From assembly GCA_023213315.1 (NCBI GenBank), contig JAKCPI010005620.1, positions 1 to 64,000 on the forward strand: a DNA stretch of 64,000 nucleotides, in the 5' to 3' direction. Shown here one piece after another: positions 9,597 through 21,669 of the stretch. Under the pieces are notes generated by a model that searched no databases, had not been told where the DNA came from, and was given only the letters and a program-made list of their open reading frames with translations. The DNA comes from Euborellia annulipes. Lineage: Eukaryota; Arthropoda; Insecta; Dermaptera; Anisolabididae. The stretch's first letter is position 1. The number at the start of each line of letters is the position of its first letter. A program made the position numbers and the translations under genes.

Positions 9597-10496
9597 ACAG
9601 TAAAAAATAAATACATCGTTTGGTATTAATTCAAAACGAAAAACATAGGATTTCACCAAATTTTATAAAATTTTAGTTTTTTTTATTTTTGTTATGTTGG
9701 TAGAATGTAAATACATCTTTTGGTATCCAATCAAAACGATAAAAATAGGATTTCCCTAAATTTTATAAAATTTTCGGTTTTTTATTTTTGTTATGTTGGT
9801 AGAATGTAAATACATCGTTTGGTATCCATTCAAAACGATAAACATAGGATTTCACCAAATATTATAAAATTTTAGGTTTTTTATTTTTGTTATGTTGGTA
9901 GAATGTAAATACATCGTTTGGTATCCATTCAAAACGATAAACATAGGATTTCACCAAATTTTATAAAATTTTAGGTTTTTTATTTTTGTTATGTTGGTAG
10001 AATGTAAATACAACGTTTGGTATCCATTCAAAACGAAAAACATAGGATTTCACCAAATTTTATAAAATTTTAGGTTTTTTATTTTTGTTATGTTGGTAGA
10101 ATGTAAATACATCGTTTGGTATCCATTCGAAACGATAAACATAGGATTTCCCTAAATTTTATAAAATTTTAGGTTTTTTATTTTTATTATGTTGGTAGAA
10201 TGTAAACACATCGTTTGGTATTCATTCAAAACGATAAACATAGGATTTCACCAAATTTTATAAAATTTTAGGTTTTTTATTTTTGTTATGTTGGTAGAAT
10301 GTAAATACATCATTTGGTATCCATTCAAAACGATAAACATAGGATTTCACCAAATTTTATAAAATTTTAGGATTTTTATTTTTCTTATGTTGGTAGAATG
10401 TAAATACATCATTTGGTATCCATTCGAAACGATAAACATAGGATTTCTCTAAATTTTATAAAATTTTAGGTTTTTTATTTTTGTTATGTTGGTAGC
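9597..10496 (+). repeat. 99-bp tandem satellite, about nine units
   Basis: Unit landmarks: GTTATGTTGGTAGAATG, TAAATACATCGTTTGGTATC, CATTCAAAACGATAAACATA, GGATTTCACCAAATTTTAT. The landmark TGTTGGTAG recurs near 9695, 9793, 9893, 9992, 10091, 10190, 10290, 10389 and 10488. The last unit ends in GTTGGTAGCACTTC. Two variants (CCACC-type CACCAAA and CCCTAAA) alternate among units. No coding capacity. Confidence 0.97.
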
Positions 10497-11271
10497 ACTT
10501 CTTCTTATCACGTTAATCTATTTATTGTATTTCTATCTCAAGGGATCCATCCTAAAATTTTTTATTCCATTAGGGATGAAAATTACTAATATCAATAGAT
10601 GTTTCTAAATGACGTCATCAGGGAGCAAAATAGTTAGAATTGTCTTTTCGCCACGTTAAAGATAGGACAAATTTGAAATTTTGAATACCCCTCAAAAAGT
10701 CACTTTTGATCCAAAATGAAATTTTATATCAAAGGTATCGGGTTTTTGATAGTATCTATTTGTATTTTAAATTTCATCCAAATCGGTCCAGCAGGGAAAC
10801 CTGTAGCTTTGTCTAAAAATTTGAAAATTGAAGAAAAGAATGAAAAAAAAAAAAGAAAAAAAAAAAAAAAAAAAGGAAAAATAAGAGACTAACTTTTGAC
10901 CTTCCGGAATCGGCAAAATCTCAACTTTGAGCCTCTGCCATTCTGTTTGGCACTGGAGTTTTTTTTTGAATTCGTGCTCAAAATAATCCTTATTTATTCT
11001 AGTTTAATATAAAAAAAATTTGGCTTCGATATCTTAAACACTTTTTGAGATATTCGCCCAGAAAGAGAAAAGTTTCTCAAAAAAATTTTTTCACGTCCCT
11101 ATCTTTTATTAAGGATTTAAAATCATTCTTGATAATATAGTCTAGGGACGACTCGTCCATCTAAATGCAATGGGCCATTGACATCTATTGGAATATCAAC
11201 TAAATGGTAGTATTAAGAGTTTCTTTGCTTTCTTTTGCTTTTTACTTGCTCGGCGACGAGTCGCTCCTGCG
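10497..11271. other. non-coding stretch after the satellite
   Basis: Contains phrases such as AAATTTCATCCAAATCGGTC and a long A-rich block at 10845-10880, typical of dispersed repeats, but no end or partner copy is visible in this window. No supportable gene. Confidence 0.4.
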
Positions 11272-11590
11272 ACTCTTGATTCAAGATGTAATAAAACATG
11301 GGGAAAATATTTATATTTTATTACCATGGCAACCATTTCTCCTATCTTTCCTATGAAGTACAAGAGTAAAGTGGTCTTCATAATATTTCAAGGCCAAAAT
11401 GATAATATACATTTGAAAGAGCATGTAAAAAATTATTGATTTTTGAATTTTAATCAAAATCGTTAGAGCGAATTTTGAGAAAAACTGAAAAAGTACATCA
11501 ATAAAGTCATAGTACTTTTTGGCCGATTTTGTTCAAAAGTTTCGATTTACGTCCCAGGGGGTGCCTAACTTAAATATAAAATTATAAAAA
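11272..11590 (+). mobile_element. HP element, internal part only
   Basis: Begins at TTGATTCAAGATGTAATAA and runs through an X-box-like site (ATTACCATGGCAAC, 11320-11333), the CCTATGAAGTACAAGAGTAA segment, TTTTGGCCGATTTTGTTCAA and GTGCCTAACTTAAATATAAA. Both terminal hairpins are missing. The short frames over it lie in repeat sequence and are not genes. Confidence 0.8.
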
Positions 11591-14090
11591 AGAGGGAGTT
11601 GCTGTGACATCCCGTCCTGTGGAAGGGACGTAAAGAAGGTTCCCTCTCAGTGATGCACTCTTCGAAAGGAGCAGGCGCCTCCTCAATTTGAGATATCCTC
11701 CCTAGCATAGAAGAGGTTGGATAAAAGGAACCGGATGGAACCAGAAATATGGATTAGTTCACGGGCTAGAAATGAACACAGGAGGAGGAGCTAGAGATAG
11801 GAAATGATGAAACTTCAAGGGGTGGCAATAGATGGCTACGGCCAGAGGCAGGTTGGGTTTGAGGTGTGTGTCTTCATGCACTTAAGCACCTCGGATAAAT
11901 AAACGGGGATACCGAAAGGAATTTCAAACAATAATATAAAGATTATAGATATTATAATTCCATCTTATCTATTTAATTAAAGAAATTGACAAGATTAACA
12001 TATAAATTAAAAATAAAAATGAATAAGTGCTCTTGAAATATACTAGAGGTATGGAGTTCGCTTTACTGTCTCAAGAGAGAAAAATTTATTTCATTTGAAT
12101 TGACCAATTAAATATGGACGGGAGTCTAAATGATGACAAAATCTCTTAAACAAATTAAACTATTGAAATTATAAGTTTAAGTTAAAATATATATAAAAAT
12201 AAAATTTTCTCTATGGGGTTAGAGGTGGAAAGTTGATGAGAGGTGAGAAGGTTCGTTCGTTCAATTTCCTTCCATTTTCCCTTTTATGATATTCCCTTCT
12301 TGTAGTAGTATGTCTCTTCTCGATTTGGCCCTGAGGCACTTGCGCCCCACCCTTAAAATGACGAACCTCAAGACTTACTTTGCCAGAGAACTCACTCACA
12401 TTTTAGGCTTTCTATCCCCCCCTCTATTTCTCATCTCACACTTGTGTGGTGTTTTAACTCTAACAAAACTCTCTCTCTCTCTCTCTCCCTTTAGATTGTC
12501 TCATAAGAAGGAGGAAACATTAACAATAAGAAGACTCTTCTCTCTCCTATTGATTAACTACCCTAATTATACGTCTGTTCTTCTCAACATGAAGTTGATT
12601 AACATTTTGGCCGCCTTTCAAAATGCCCCTTTCGAATAATATCTTAGGTCAGATGTATTTAGGCAGAATCTATTGTCAGCCCATTAAGCAATTTTGGGCC
12701 CGTTTTAAATCTTTTTTTATGGAAAATCAATTCCAATTCCAGAGCATAAATTTACTTTTTCCAAATAGAATTCATTTTATCTATTTTTGGAAAGAAATTC
12801 TATTTTGTATCTTCGATAATATAGATTTGTTATGTATATAAATAATTTAAATAGCGCCATATTATTCTGAATATACATGTGAAAATGTATTTTGTTTTTT
12901 AAAATAGAGGTTGAGCAGCGGCGTAATGAACCCCTAAGAACGAAGGGGAGAAAGTTTAACGAGGAGGGCTCTTAATTTTTTTTGGCTGTAAAGTTCCTTT
13001 TTTGGAATTCTATATTAACAAATATTTTTTTTTTATTTATTTATTTTTTTTTTGTGGGGGAGGCGTGAGTCAATGTAGTTATGCCTCTGATGATTAGCTA
13101 TTAATTTTTTAAAAATATCCGTGGTTCATCTAAGAGAATTAATCAAATAAAAGTGTTTGATTTGAAGATTAAAGTAAATTTTTAAAATAAGAAATAAATA
13201 ATTTTCAATTGGCAAAAATACAACATCTCTCTCCTCTCTCTTTTTGTTTCAAAGTGTTAATAATACAAGATTTTTTTTCTTTGTTTATTAAAAGGCATTT
13301 ATCTTTTATTGTCGTAAGAAAAGCTTTGCTTCTTGAGCAGCTGCTTGAATTTTCTTTTCTTTTTTTTTTCTTTTACAATTGACTTGTTTTCCTTTAATAA
13401 AATTCTCATTTATACGTACCCACTTTATTTCCTTAATGGAAACATGAGATAAACTTAATTAAGTATTATTATTTATTTTATCCTCTCTCTCTTCCAAGGT
13501 TATCACATTTATAACTTAATAAAATGTAATGAAAATTTATTAACATTTTATGTTAATTTTTTTTTAATTTAGTAGAGATTCAAAGCTATAAATATGATTT
13601 GGATAAAATTTATTAAAATTAAAATTAGTTATTAAAAAAAAATTATTAGAGAATATGTGATCAGATTTGTATAATAAAACTATCTATAATTCTTTAATTT
13701 AATAGAAATATTAAGTCAAGTTGTTGATAGAATTAATTAAAAACATTAGGTGGTATGTTCCTATATATTTATTGGAATAAATACTTGATACTCTACATTC
13801 AGATCAACTAAGTTCACATGAAACAAAAATCACCTGGCTAAAAAAAGAATAAAAAAATGGTATGCAGTGAAAAAAAAAAAATTTACATAGGGATTTTAAT
13901 TAATTCTATCAGATTATAATGTTTCAACTAGAATCAAGGGTTATCAGTTAAAATTTAATCAAATTGTTGAAATATCTTGGTTGGGTCCTAGATAGAAAAA
14001 ATTTCTATCTACCAAGTTTTATAAAATTAAAATATTTTTTTAATACTAATTTTATTCAAATTTTAAACCTAAAGCTAGAGGAGGCAATGG
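11591..14090. other. long stretch without a clear gene
   Basis: 11600-11900 is more GC-rich (GACATCCCGTCCTGTGGAAG, GGAGGAGGAGCTAG). 12230-12420 has moderate GC and overlapping frames on both strands (62 codons minus, 117 codons plus). The plus frame runs through CT microsatellite and A/T tracts, so it is probably chance. On the minus strand CAAA|GTAAGT near 12378 could be a splice donor. None of this is enough to call a gene. Confidence 0.35.
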
Positions 14091-14162
14091 TTAAGCCCGC
14101 TAAGCTGAGGATTACGAAGTCCGAAGTCTCAACACGACTCGGGTTCGAATCCAGCTTGCCGC
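14091..14162 (+). mobile_element. tRNA-Ser-like relic, probably a SINE head
   Basis: GAGGCAA at the start pairs 6/7 with TTGCCGC at the end, as in an acceptor stem. GGGTTCGAATCC is a normal B box/T-loop (TTCGAAT), and the segment before it (GAAGTCTCAACACGACTC) resembles the long variable arm of tRNA-Ser. The D-arm is shortened (ATGGTTAAG without the usual CCGAG) and two T-stem pairs are broken. It is therefore not a working tRNA. It lies directly next to an HP fragment. Confidence 0.45.
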
Positions 14163-14204
14163 AAATAATTCAAACATCCTGTCCAAGTCTCCTCTTAGGG
14201 TAGG

Positions 14205-14735
14205 AAAGGGGGATTTTGGGTCCACTGAATCCAAAAAAGTGTTTTTTCCAACATGACTTTTCTGTCTGTATGTCTGTGTGTGTGTGTGTGTGTCTGTGAA
14301 CAAAATATCTCAAGAACAAAAAGAGCTAGTAAGTTGAGTTGAAATACCCCCCTGGCACGTAACACGAAACTTTTGTACAAAATTGGCCAAAAAGTACTAG
14401 TATTTTTACTGCTGCACTTTTTTCAGTTTTTTTTCGATTTACTCAAAGTTCGCTCCAAATATTTTGATTAAAATTCAAAAATCAATTATTTTTTAGATGC
14501 TCATTAAAATGTATATTCTCATTTTGCCATTAAAATCTTTTGAAGCACACTTTACTCTTGTACTTCATAGAAAAGATAGGAGAAATGGTTGCCATTGTAA
14601 CAAAATACAAATATTTTCCAACGTTTATAAATTTTACATCTTGAATTCTAATATATCGGTGGAAATTAAATATACTGTAGGTCGACACAAAAAATTTGGT
14701 GCGACCAGCCACACCAATTTTTTTTTCTTTACACA
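14205..14735 (-). mobile_element. HP element, reverse, both hairpins damaged
   Basis: Starts at GGGTCCACTGAATCCAAAAA, passes a CTGTGTGTGTG microsatellite and CTCAAGAACAAAAAGAGC, and has a decayed X-box (GTTGCCATTGTAAC, 14588-14601). It ends at GTAGGTCGACACAAAAAATT, where only one arm of the large hairpin is left. The AT-rich hairpin is absent, replaced by the tRNA-like relic. Confidence 0.8.
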
Positions 14736-15737
14736 AAAAAATTGTCTGTTTTAAAACATAAGCTATGAATTAGGTCTACTACTCATCTATTATAATAATA
14801 AACAAAGAAATATCTATTTTCATTTGATAGTTCGTTTATAAATTTTAAGCATAAAATATGTTTAGAGAGTTTCATTCATATTTCATTCGATTCTCTTGAT
14901 TAAATAAAAATTGAAAGATAAAAAAACACTCGACATATTCAATATTGTTTTGTTGGTCTTTTTTTTTGTTGTATGTTTAGTGAACAAATGGAATTAAATG
15001 TTTTAATAAAATAGAGTTATGCAAACTTGAATGTAATGCTTATTTGTTTCTGTTTTATGTAGACTTCGAATGAAGCGAGTATTATCAAGTGAATTCCGTA
15101 TTCAGTTGATTATTGAATTACGATTACAAAGGGCGAGGCTGTCCCTTTTTAGTGGCACTTGTCTATACTTGCACCACCTCCATTTTATATGCGTATATGT
15201 TTGTCCATAGGATAAAATGATTATTAAATAGACCTACTCACCCAAGGGAGTTACACATTCAAGCATCAAAGATGAATCGCTCACCTGAAACAAATAGAAA
15301 TAATTAACATATGATATTACTATTATCTGTACTAAATTAATCAAACAATTTTTATAAGGGGTTAAATGAAAAATAACCAAAAATTTTACTATTTTGATGA
15401 ATAAAAATTAATTAGATGGAAATATCTGCAAAAGTGAGATGATACATCGCAGAAATACTCCTTTTTGTACCCAACGGATTCTTTATTATTTAAATGAACT
15501 TCTTGTTGTAATATGGCTTAAAGGACCATTTTTGCGTAAATGATTTATAAAAGACTGAGAGATGTGAAAAAGGCACAATTTATTGCCGAAATATGAAATT
15601 AAAATGATTTTTAGTCAGACTATTGAAATTCAAATTTTAAAAAATTTTATCGTTTACGGCTGAACATAATTCTTCGAGACATAAAAAGTCTTGCCAAGAA
15701 GCGCAAAAATTTTAAAATTTTTCTTAGTAATAGACGT
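14736..15737. other. AT-rich stretch, nothing recognised
   Basis: No supportable frame, repeat or RNA. A modestly GC-richer part lies at 15120-15190. Confidence 0.45.
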
Positions 15738-15745
15738 GCTCTGTA

Positions 15746-15991
15746 CAGTGGCGTCATTTCAACTTTTTCTTGGAGGGGGGCAAATTTTTTGTTGGGGGCA
15801 AACATTTTTTTTCTTAAAATTTACTTACAAATGGGTACTCAAATTTGGCCAAAACATATTTAATTTAATTAATTGTTTAATTTTGTTCAGTTTGTATACT
15901 CGTAGATGTATTTTATTTAGAATACTATAAAATTTTATAAAAATCAGAGCCCTTGAGTGGGGGGGGGCAACTGCCCCAAATGACGCCACAG
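15746..15991. mobile_element. hAT-like MITE with 8-bp TSD
   Basis: Left end CAGTGGCGTCATTT and right end AAATGACGCCACAG are inverted repeats with one mismatch. The flanks are GCTCTGTA (15738-15745) and GCTCTGCA (15992-15999), an 8-bp duplication with one change. The 246-bp interior has GGGGGGCAAA at both ends and an AT core, and no transposase. Confidence 0.85.
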
Positions 15992-16139
15992 GCTCTGCAT
16001 TCCAAAAGGAGAAATAATATACAGTAACATTCCTTTTATTTTGTCTATAAATATTCAATTTATTATAGATATGCTAGGAAAGGCATTCACCATCATTGTA
16101 TAAAATTAATTATCTTTTTTGAAACAATACTCTAGGAAC

Positions 16140-16372
16140 AACGGCGTAAGTAGCCTTTGGGCGCAGGAGGGGGGGGGGGGTCGAAGCTCAATTGGACGCC
16201 GTTTTTCAAGTTGTAATATAATTTTAAAAGAAAACTATCAATTTTTTAGAAAGAATATGATAAAATCACCTTCCCTGAGCTATATCGTAGATGCCCTAGT
16301 GCGCCTATGTCGGTATCGAGGGGCGCCAAAGGCTTGAAGCGTCTGGGAGACGAGCGCCCCCTTCGACCCCAC
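16140..16372. mobile_element. possible hAT-like insertion with 8-bp TSD
   Basis: An identical CTAGGAAC flanks the block (16132-16139, 16373-16380). The left end ACGGCGTAAGTAGCC resembles hAT-like ends, but the right end (GCGCCCCCTTCGACCCCAC) is not its complement, so the right terminus is rearranged or the match is chance. The interior contains a G12 run and GC-rich segments. Confidence 0.4.
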
Positions 16373-16380
16373 CTAGGAAC

Positions 16381-16522
16381 TTGGTCAACATATGAAAAAA
16401 TTATTGTATTTTAAAAGTTTATAGAAAGTCTAAAAGAGGGGGATTTCTGCGATTTAATCATTTTAAGAGATTTATTTATTGAATAGATAAGAAAGTAATA
16501 CTCAGAGATAAAAATTTTATTA

Positions 16523-16556
<34 letters not shown>

Positions 16557-17446
16557 GTAAAAAACCAATGTCGAATTGTGAGTGGGCAAATGATAAAATA
16601 AGCTAGAAAGAGTGAAGAATAAAATTTTTGAATAAAGCGTATAGAGAGAGTATGTACGTGCTTGGGCCTAGATTGAAGTGCATAATTGGTCCGCTTGCAT
16701 TTCGGAATGCAATGACGCAGTGGTGCGTTCTCGTAAACGGCAGCTGACACAATTGAGGAGAGGAACTGCATCACGAGCCCCTCCCCTCTCCATTCATTCA
16801 ATGGCCAAATTGGAACACGTATGCATTCGTGGGGGACTAATATTAAGTAAATGATCAATAGACTACGAGAATTTCACGCTGCGGGATGAAACCTTCCTAA
16901 TGTATTTTCCTCTCTCTCTCTCTGTCCCATTCCACACCTGTTTTTATTCCTCCCATGATGTTATTATCAACATTTATTAGCCTTAAATGATTTTTACGTT
17001 CACATTAAAAGAGTGTTGTGTAATGGCGATTCAAATTAGCGCTGACATTATTTTTATGGAATGGTCATTTGTATAAATAATAACTTTTCCTGATGAAATT
17101 ATTATTATTTTTTTTTTTTTATTCTCCCATTTGATATCTCTGGAGATTGTTTCTATTTAACAGTTGAAAAATGGCTGAATATAATTGTTATTTATTTATT
17201 CATTTATCTATTATATTATTATTATAGTTTTATGAGATTTTTTACGTTCTGAATAGCATGCTATGGAAATCAGAATTTTCAATGCTCATAAAACATGACA
17301 GTAGAAAATTAAAAATGTTTTATATATATTTTTTTTTAATGTACAGCCATTTTCTAAAATAATGATGTGGCACCATATAACTGGGAATGTCTGTTTTCGA
17401 TTCCAGTTTTTTTTTTTTTTTTTAAAGAAACGCCCAAGGAATTTAT
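16381..17446. other. non-coding stretch with a GC-richer island at 16660-16840
   Basis: The island contains CAGCTGACACAATTGAGGAG, GAGCCCCTCCCCTCTCC and CCAAATTGG. A minus-strand frame of 112 codons covers it but starts and ends in A/T homopolymer, and its composition is not convincingly protein-like. An A34 run lies at 16525-16554. Possible regulatory DNA; no gene call. Confidence 0.35.
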
Positions 17447-17742
17447 GGAGCGTACAAGTATTACGTAACGCAATTTGGGGGAGGGGGGTCTCGTAAAACG
17501 TTACCATGAGTTACAAGAGGGAAGGGAGGGGGGTTGAACAACGCATTGAGTAACTGGTATTTTAGCGACTTTCCGAAACTTTGGGCAACATAATTGTGAC
17601 TTTTAGATAAAATTGCCACTTGAGCGTTACGTAACGTCTAGGAGGAGGGTCCAGAAAAATGTTACGGCGCGTTACATGCGGGGGAGGGGGGGGGGGGTCA
17701 AAAATCTTCAAAAATTGCGTTACGCAATACTAGTACGCTCCC
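17447..17742. mobile_element. MITE with ~30-bp inverted ends (GGGAGCGTAC type)
   Basis: Left TGGAGCGTACAAGTATTACG and right complement GGGAGCGTACTAGTATTGCG are inverted repeats, continuing into TAACGCAATTT. Internal sub-repeats of ACGTTAC/GTAACG and G-rich blocks recur. The flanks read TTTA and TTAA, consistent with a short T/A target but not decisive. Confidence 0.65.
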
Positions 17743-18013
17743 TTAATGAAAAACGTAATTTTTTATTTTTATTTTTTACGTTACAATAGGTAAAGCTATA
17801 TCTGGAAAAAGATGGAATTTTTTTTTTCAATCAACGCTTAAATAGACTGTAAATAAGCCAGTCAATATATCGTTTAGGATTGCAAATTTGAGAGATGAAT
17901 TTGTGTTTGATTGGGCAAAAATTGTGCCCCCTGGTGTCGAACAAGGACCTGCACGCTTTTGCGGCCGGGGGACTACCTAGAGCATGGAGTATTTTAATTT
18001 AACTAGCCGCGGG

Positions 18014-18092
18014 GGCAAGCACAGTACACAACTTTCTCTTGCCGAAGGGTAAGAGAAAGTTGTGTGATGTGGGACCATCAAACCAATTTTTT
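18014..18092 (-). mobile_element. HP solo large hairpin
   Basis: GGCAAGCACAGTACACAACTT pairs with AAGTTGTGTGATGTGGGACC around GCCGAAGGGT. Only the large terminal hairpin of family HP is present here. The outer CTGGTGTG part is mutated (CCATCAAACCAATT). Confidence 0.75.
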
Positions 18093-19364
18093 TATTTATT
18101 AGTAATAATTTTTGCAGTTCGAAAACTAAACAATTAAGATTATTATTTGATTAAGCAATTTTAATTGGAGATATCACTATTTAAAAATATACTAATTTGT
18201 GACAGAAAAAAAGGCGAACCAGGAGTTAAAAAAATTTTAAAATATAAATCTTTTTCCTATGAGGATTCAGTTCTCTTCAAAAAAAAGATATACACATGAG
18301 GCTGAAATTTTTGAAGAAATATTTTGGGTATATTATGCCTATATATTTAAAGATTTTTTTTTTTTTAATTTAGAATAGTATTTAAATTTTATTAAGTTTG
18401 AAAAGACTTTATTCAACAGCCAGGAAATTAATCACACAGGAAGTTGAAGTGGCATTTCATCTCTTAGGGAGTAGAAAAAAAAAAAAAAAAAAAACATTTT
18501 ATAAATGGAATTTTTTTTAAAGCTTTACATATTTTTGTACGCAATTTAAATACATAAGCTTAAAAGTTAATAAAAACGAAAATGATTGTTTCTTTTTATA
18601 GGAGATCCAATGGTAAAAAATAAATAAATAAATACTCTTAATACCAATTCATTCATTCATTTTGATCTTTTGACAGTCAATTTAAAAAAAAAAAGATTTT
18701 TCCTTGCTTGCTTTAAACGAAGTGGGTTGGTGGGGGGGATTTTTCTTTTTTATTTTTTCTCCATTTCCCATTCGATTTACGGCATGGTTTTTCTTTTCTG
18801 AAGGAAATTGGCCCAGTAAACCAGATGATTTCCAGTTTTTTTTAATGTTTCGTTTAAAATTTTCATAATCGAAAATGTGTCTCGAATATCAAAGAGTGAG
18901 AAGAGAAGTAACTTTGGTGTGTGTGGGAAAGTCGATAAAAAATATTCCTTTTCTACTCTCTCTCTCTCTTGCTTCGTATTTTTAAAATATCATTGCTCCT
19001 GTATGATTAGAATAAAAAGTAAATGATCTCACATCCTTTTACTAAATACAATCATATTTTATGTTATAATCAAAATTGAAGTTTATTAAAGGAAAATAAA
19101 CTTACTGTAAATCTCTAGAATATTGTTGTAAATTATGATTTTGGATGTTTTAATTTTTTTAAATGAAATATAGATAATATAGATAGAAGGAAATAAAGAG
19201 AATGAGAAGGTGGGCGTGGCCTCGTCAAGACTTCGGCTAATCTCGGCTTCCTCCGCCGTTGCTCGGGCGTTGGGAACGCATTTTTTGTTAGGAACGCGTA
19301 GCTGAGTTAAAGAACTTCTTTCCAAAAATGTTTAATTTTATTAAATAATTTTTTTTAAAGATCT
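18093..19364. other. AT-rich stretch, nothing recognised
   Basis: Homopolymer-rich, with a CT microsatellite near 18955-18970. A 79-codon minus frame at 19086-19325 crosses the GC-richer block 19200-19300 (GGGCGTGGCCTCGTCAAGAC), which more likely belongs to the neighbouring SINE-B or another relic than to a gene. Confidence 0.4.
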
Positions 19365-19505
19365 TTTTCAGCATCTAAGGCCATTTAGACTCCATCTCTA
19401 TTGATTTCAAATGATTTGTAGTCAAATCAAATGAAATAAATTTTTCTCGCTTGGGGCGGGAAGCGAACTCGGGACCCCGGCGCGAGAAGCTAATGTCTTC
19501 TCCCA
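19365..19505 (-). mobile_element. SINE-B copy
   Basis: Reverse copy: the tail AGCATCTAAGGCCATTTAGAC, a body with near-palindrome ATTTCAAATGATTTGTAGTC, then the tRNA-like head complement GGGCGGGAAGCGAACTCGG (B box GAGTTCGCTTCCC on the minus strand) and GCGCGAGAAGCTAATG. Related fragments lie at 42356, 44815 and 6246. Confidence 0.6.
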
Positions 19506-19709
19506 TTTAATAATTAGAAGAGTATAAAATTTTTTTTTAAATTGTATTTATACTCTTGGGGCCTATTTTTTTAAATTTTATATTTTTCGTAGAAGTTTAT
19601 GACATATCCATCAATATATATATAACCTCCGAGAAATGTAACTATTGATATATTATTTTAAATTGGAAAAAAAAATAATGTTAACAAATAAATATATGTA
19701 AAAAAAAAA

Positions 19710-19784
19710 TCTCGACATCGAATTTTTGACATGATCGCAATACTTTCTCTCTATATATTTTTCATATATAGGATAAGATAAAGT
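19710..19784 (+). mobile_element. HP element, right end with AT hairpin
   Basis: ATCTCGACATCGAATTTTTG, ACATGATCGCAA and the hairpin TACTTTCTCTCTATATA...GGATAAGATAAAGTA form the right terminus of the family. Everything to the left of it is missing. Confidence 0.8.
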
Positions 19785-19989
19785 AAAAAAGGAGGCTAGA
19801 TAGCTTCTGCTGCAGTCGATAATAAATTAAATTTAAAAAAATGTAGAAATAGTTTTAAAAAATTATTTAAAAAACGATAATGAAGTCTAATCAATTCCTT
19901 GGTTTTAGTGATTTTAAATGAAGTGATAATATTTTGTATACTGTGTAACAGAGGTGTTCGCCCAAAAAATTTTAATAACTTATAATATT

Positions 19990-20180
19990 CAGAGGTCCCG
20001 TGGGCATTAATGTCTAAATCCTTCTCTGTGTATGTAGGCCCATGATTTTTTTAACGCCTGTGAAACCTGAAATAGGCAACCAGTTGCAAACGAATCCATC
20101 GAAACGATACATTGAGCAAATGTGCAAATGAAATAAAGGTATATAAATATCCCCAGGTGTTGAAAAAGACTTAAAAAAAA
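19990..20180. repeat. dispersed unknown repeat, copy 1
   Basis: TTTTTTTAACGCCTGTGAAAC, GGCAACCAGTTGCAAACGAA and AAGGTATATAAATATCCCCAG recur in the same order at 23322-23490. The family is not recognised, and no target duplication or inverted ends are visible. Confidence 0.7.
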
Positions 20181-20317
20181 AAAGAATAATATGTTTATAT
20201 TTTCTAAAAATTTTCCCATTTCAATAATTAAAAAAATGAATAAATTATTTCTCTTTGTTAATGCGTTCGGTTCGTTTGATAGTTAACAAAAATGCATTTT
20301 TTGTCTTTTTCCTCTAA

Positions 20318-20683
20318 GGGGCCATTCATTAATTACGTAAGGACAATTTTGGTCATTTTTGACCCCCCTACCCCCATGTAAGTATACATAAGATTTCTCG
20401 AACCCCCCTCCCCCTTTTTTACGTAAGACATTCTCGTTCTTCTAAATAATAAAATGTTAGGAAAGGATCAGTTCCACTAAAACTTACAATTCAACTTAAA
20501 TCAATAATTTTTATTTTTTAACAAGTAAAAATTTATGAAATTAGATATTTTGTATTGAAATTTGATTCAAAAAGTATTACGTAAGAATAAGTTTTACGAC
20601 CCTCCCCCCTACATAAGGACATGTAGAGATTTTCTTAACCCCCTCTCCCCCTCAAGACCCTTACGTAATTAATGAATGGCCCC
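20318..20683. mobile_element. MITE with GGGGCCATTCATTAATTACG ends and TAA flanks
   Basis: Perfect inverted ends of about 24 bp (GGGGCCATTCATTAATTACG TAAG) are flanked by TAA at 20315-20317 and 20684-20686. Internal sub-copies of ACCCCCCTCCCCC and TTACGTAAG occur in both halves. The 366-bp interior has no frame. Ends of this GGGGYCATTCAT..TTACGTA type are widespread in animal MITEs; I cannot fix the superfamily. Confidence 0.8.
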
Positions 20684-20693
20684 TAAGCTAACG

Positions 20694-20721
20694 TTTCTGT
20701 CCGAATTGGGACCTTCATCTG
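20694..20721 (-). ncRNA. decayed hammerhead-like motif
   Basis: On the minus strand: CAGATGA (one change from CTGATGA), then AGGTCC-CAATTC-GGAC, a short stem-loop, A, and GAAACGTTAGC. The core order matches a hammerhead ribozyme but the mutation of a core base would abolish cleavage. No inverted partner is seen. Confidence 0.35.
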
Positions 20722-21669
20722 AAGAGCTGAGTTAACAAATAGGAATTTTGAAAGATAAATTCCTTTGTCTATTTGTTTGACAAGTCATAGATATATTTAA
20801 CGAATTCGTATGTTTATTTGTTGTAGGGCCAAACACCGGATGCATAGTGTAGCACATTAATACCCCGAAAAGATTCCGAAAAAGCATTGAAAGCTTTATT
20901 TAAATTAAAGAACGTTGATGTAGTCACATCAATTCCTTAGAATACAATTTTGAAATGAAATAGATAAATGAGTTTTTAAAAAAATCTCTTGGAACAATGA
21001 CGATTTATTTCATGGAAATTAGAATTGTTTTTAATTAAAAAGCTAAGGATACTGACTCAGTTCAAATATTAAAATTATATTGACCACTAATTTATATGCT
21101 CAAAGCTCTAAGATGGCAGAAAATACCTATAAATTAATTAATAATTTAAATTTGAAATTATTTATTCTAGCACTAGCAAAAATAAGACAAGTAATAAGGT
21201 ATTTATTCTAGGAACAACATTTCATTCATTGATGCAAATCTTTTTAGATTGTCGTAGAGGAAGTTTAAGAAATCCCTTCTGAGAAAAAAAAAAACAAACC
21301 AGCTTCATTACTAAAATATGTCACATTCTTTTCTCCCATCTTCTAATACTATAAATAAATGAGTGGATAAATAGTTTTTAGATTGGAATAGAACACATTT
21401 CCCAACCTGTTGTAATGGCTATTTTATTTATAAAAAAAATGAATTCATTCAAAAATAATATTCTCTTCTTTTATTATTCAAACTTTCAATTAAAAAATAC
21501 ATTTGTATTTAATTGAAAAAATGGAAAAAAAATGATGTGCAGTTAATTTAGGGTTTTTCATTTGTGATTGAATTAATCGGAAAAACTATCGTTTGCAGGT
21601 GGATTGAAGGTTGGAGACAAATTAGATCTGTTATTGTGATCGGACAAATTCAAATTAGTTTGACTTTTT
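20722..21669. other. AT-rich stretch, nothing recognised
   Basis: No supportable frame, repeat or RNA. Confidence 0.45.

Noticed and set aside
14091..14162. Functional tRNA-Ser gene
   Set aside because: D-arm shortened and stems mismatched; better explained as a SINE head or tRNA relic.
16520..16858. 112-codon minus-strand frame over a GC-richer island
   Set aside because: It ends in a poly-T/poly-A-encoded F run, has no splice context and no recognised similarity.
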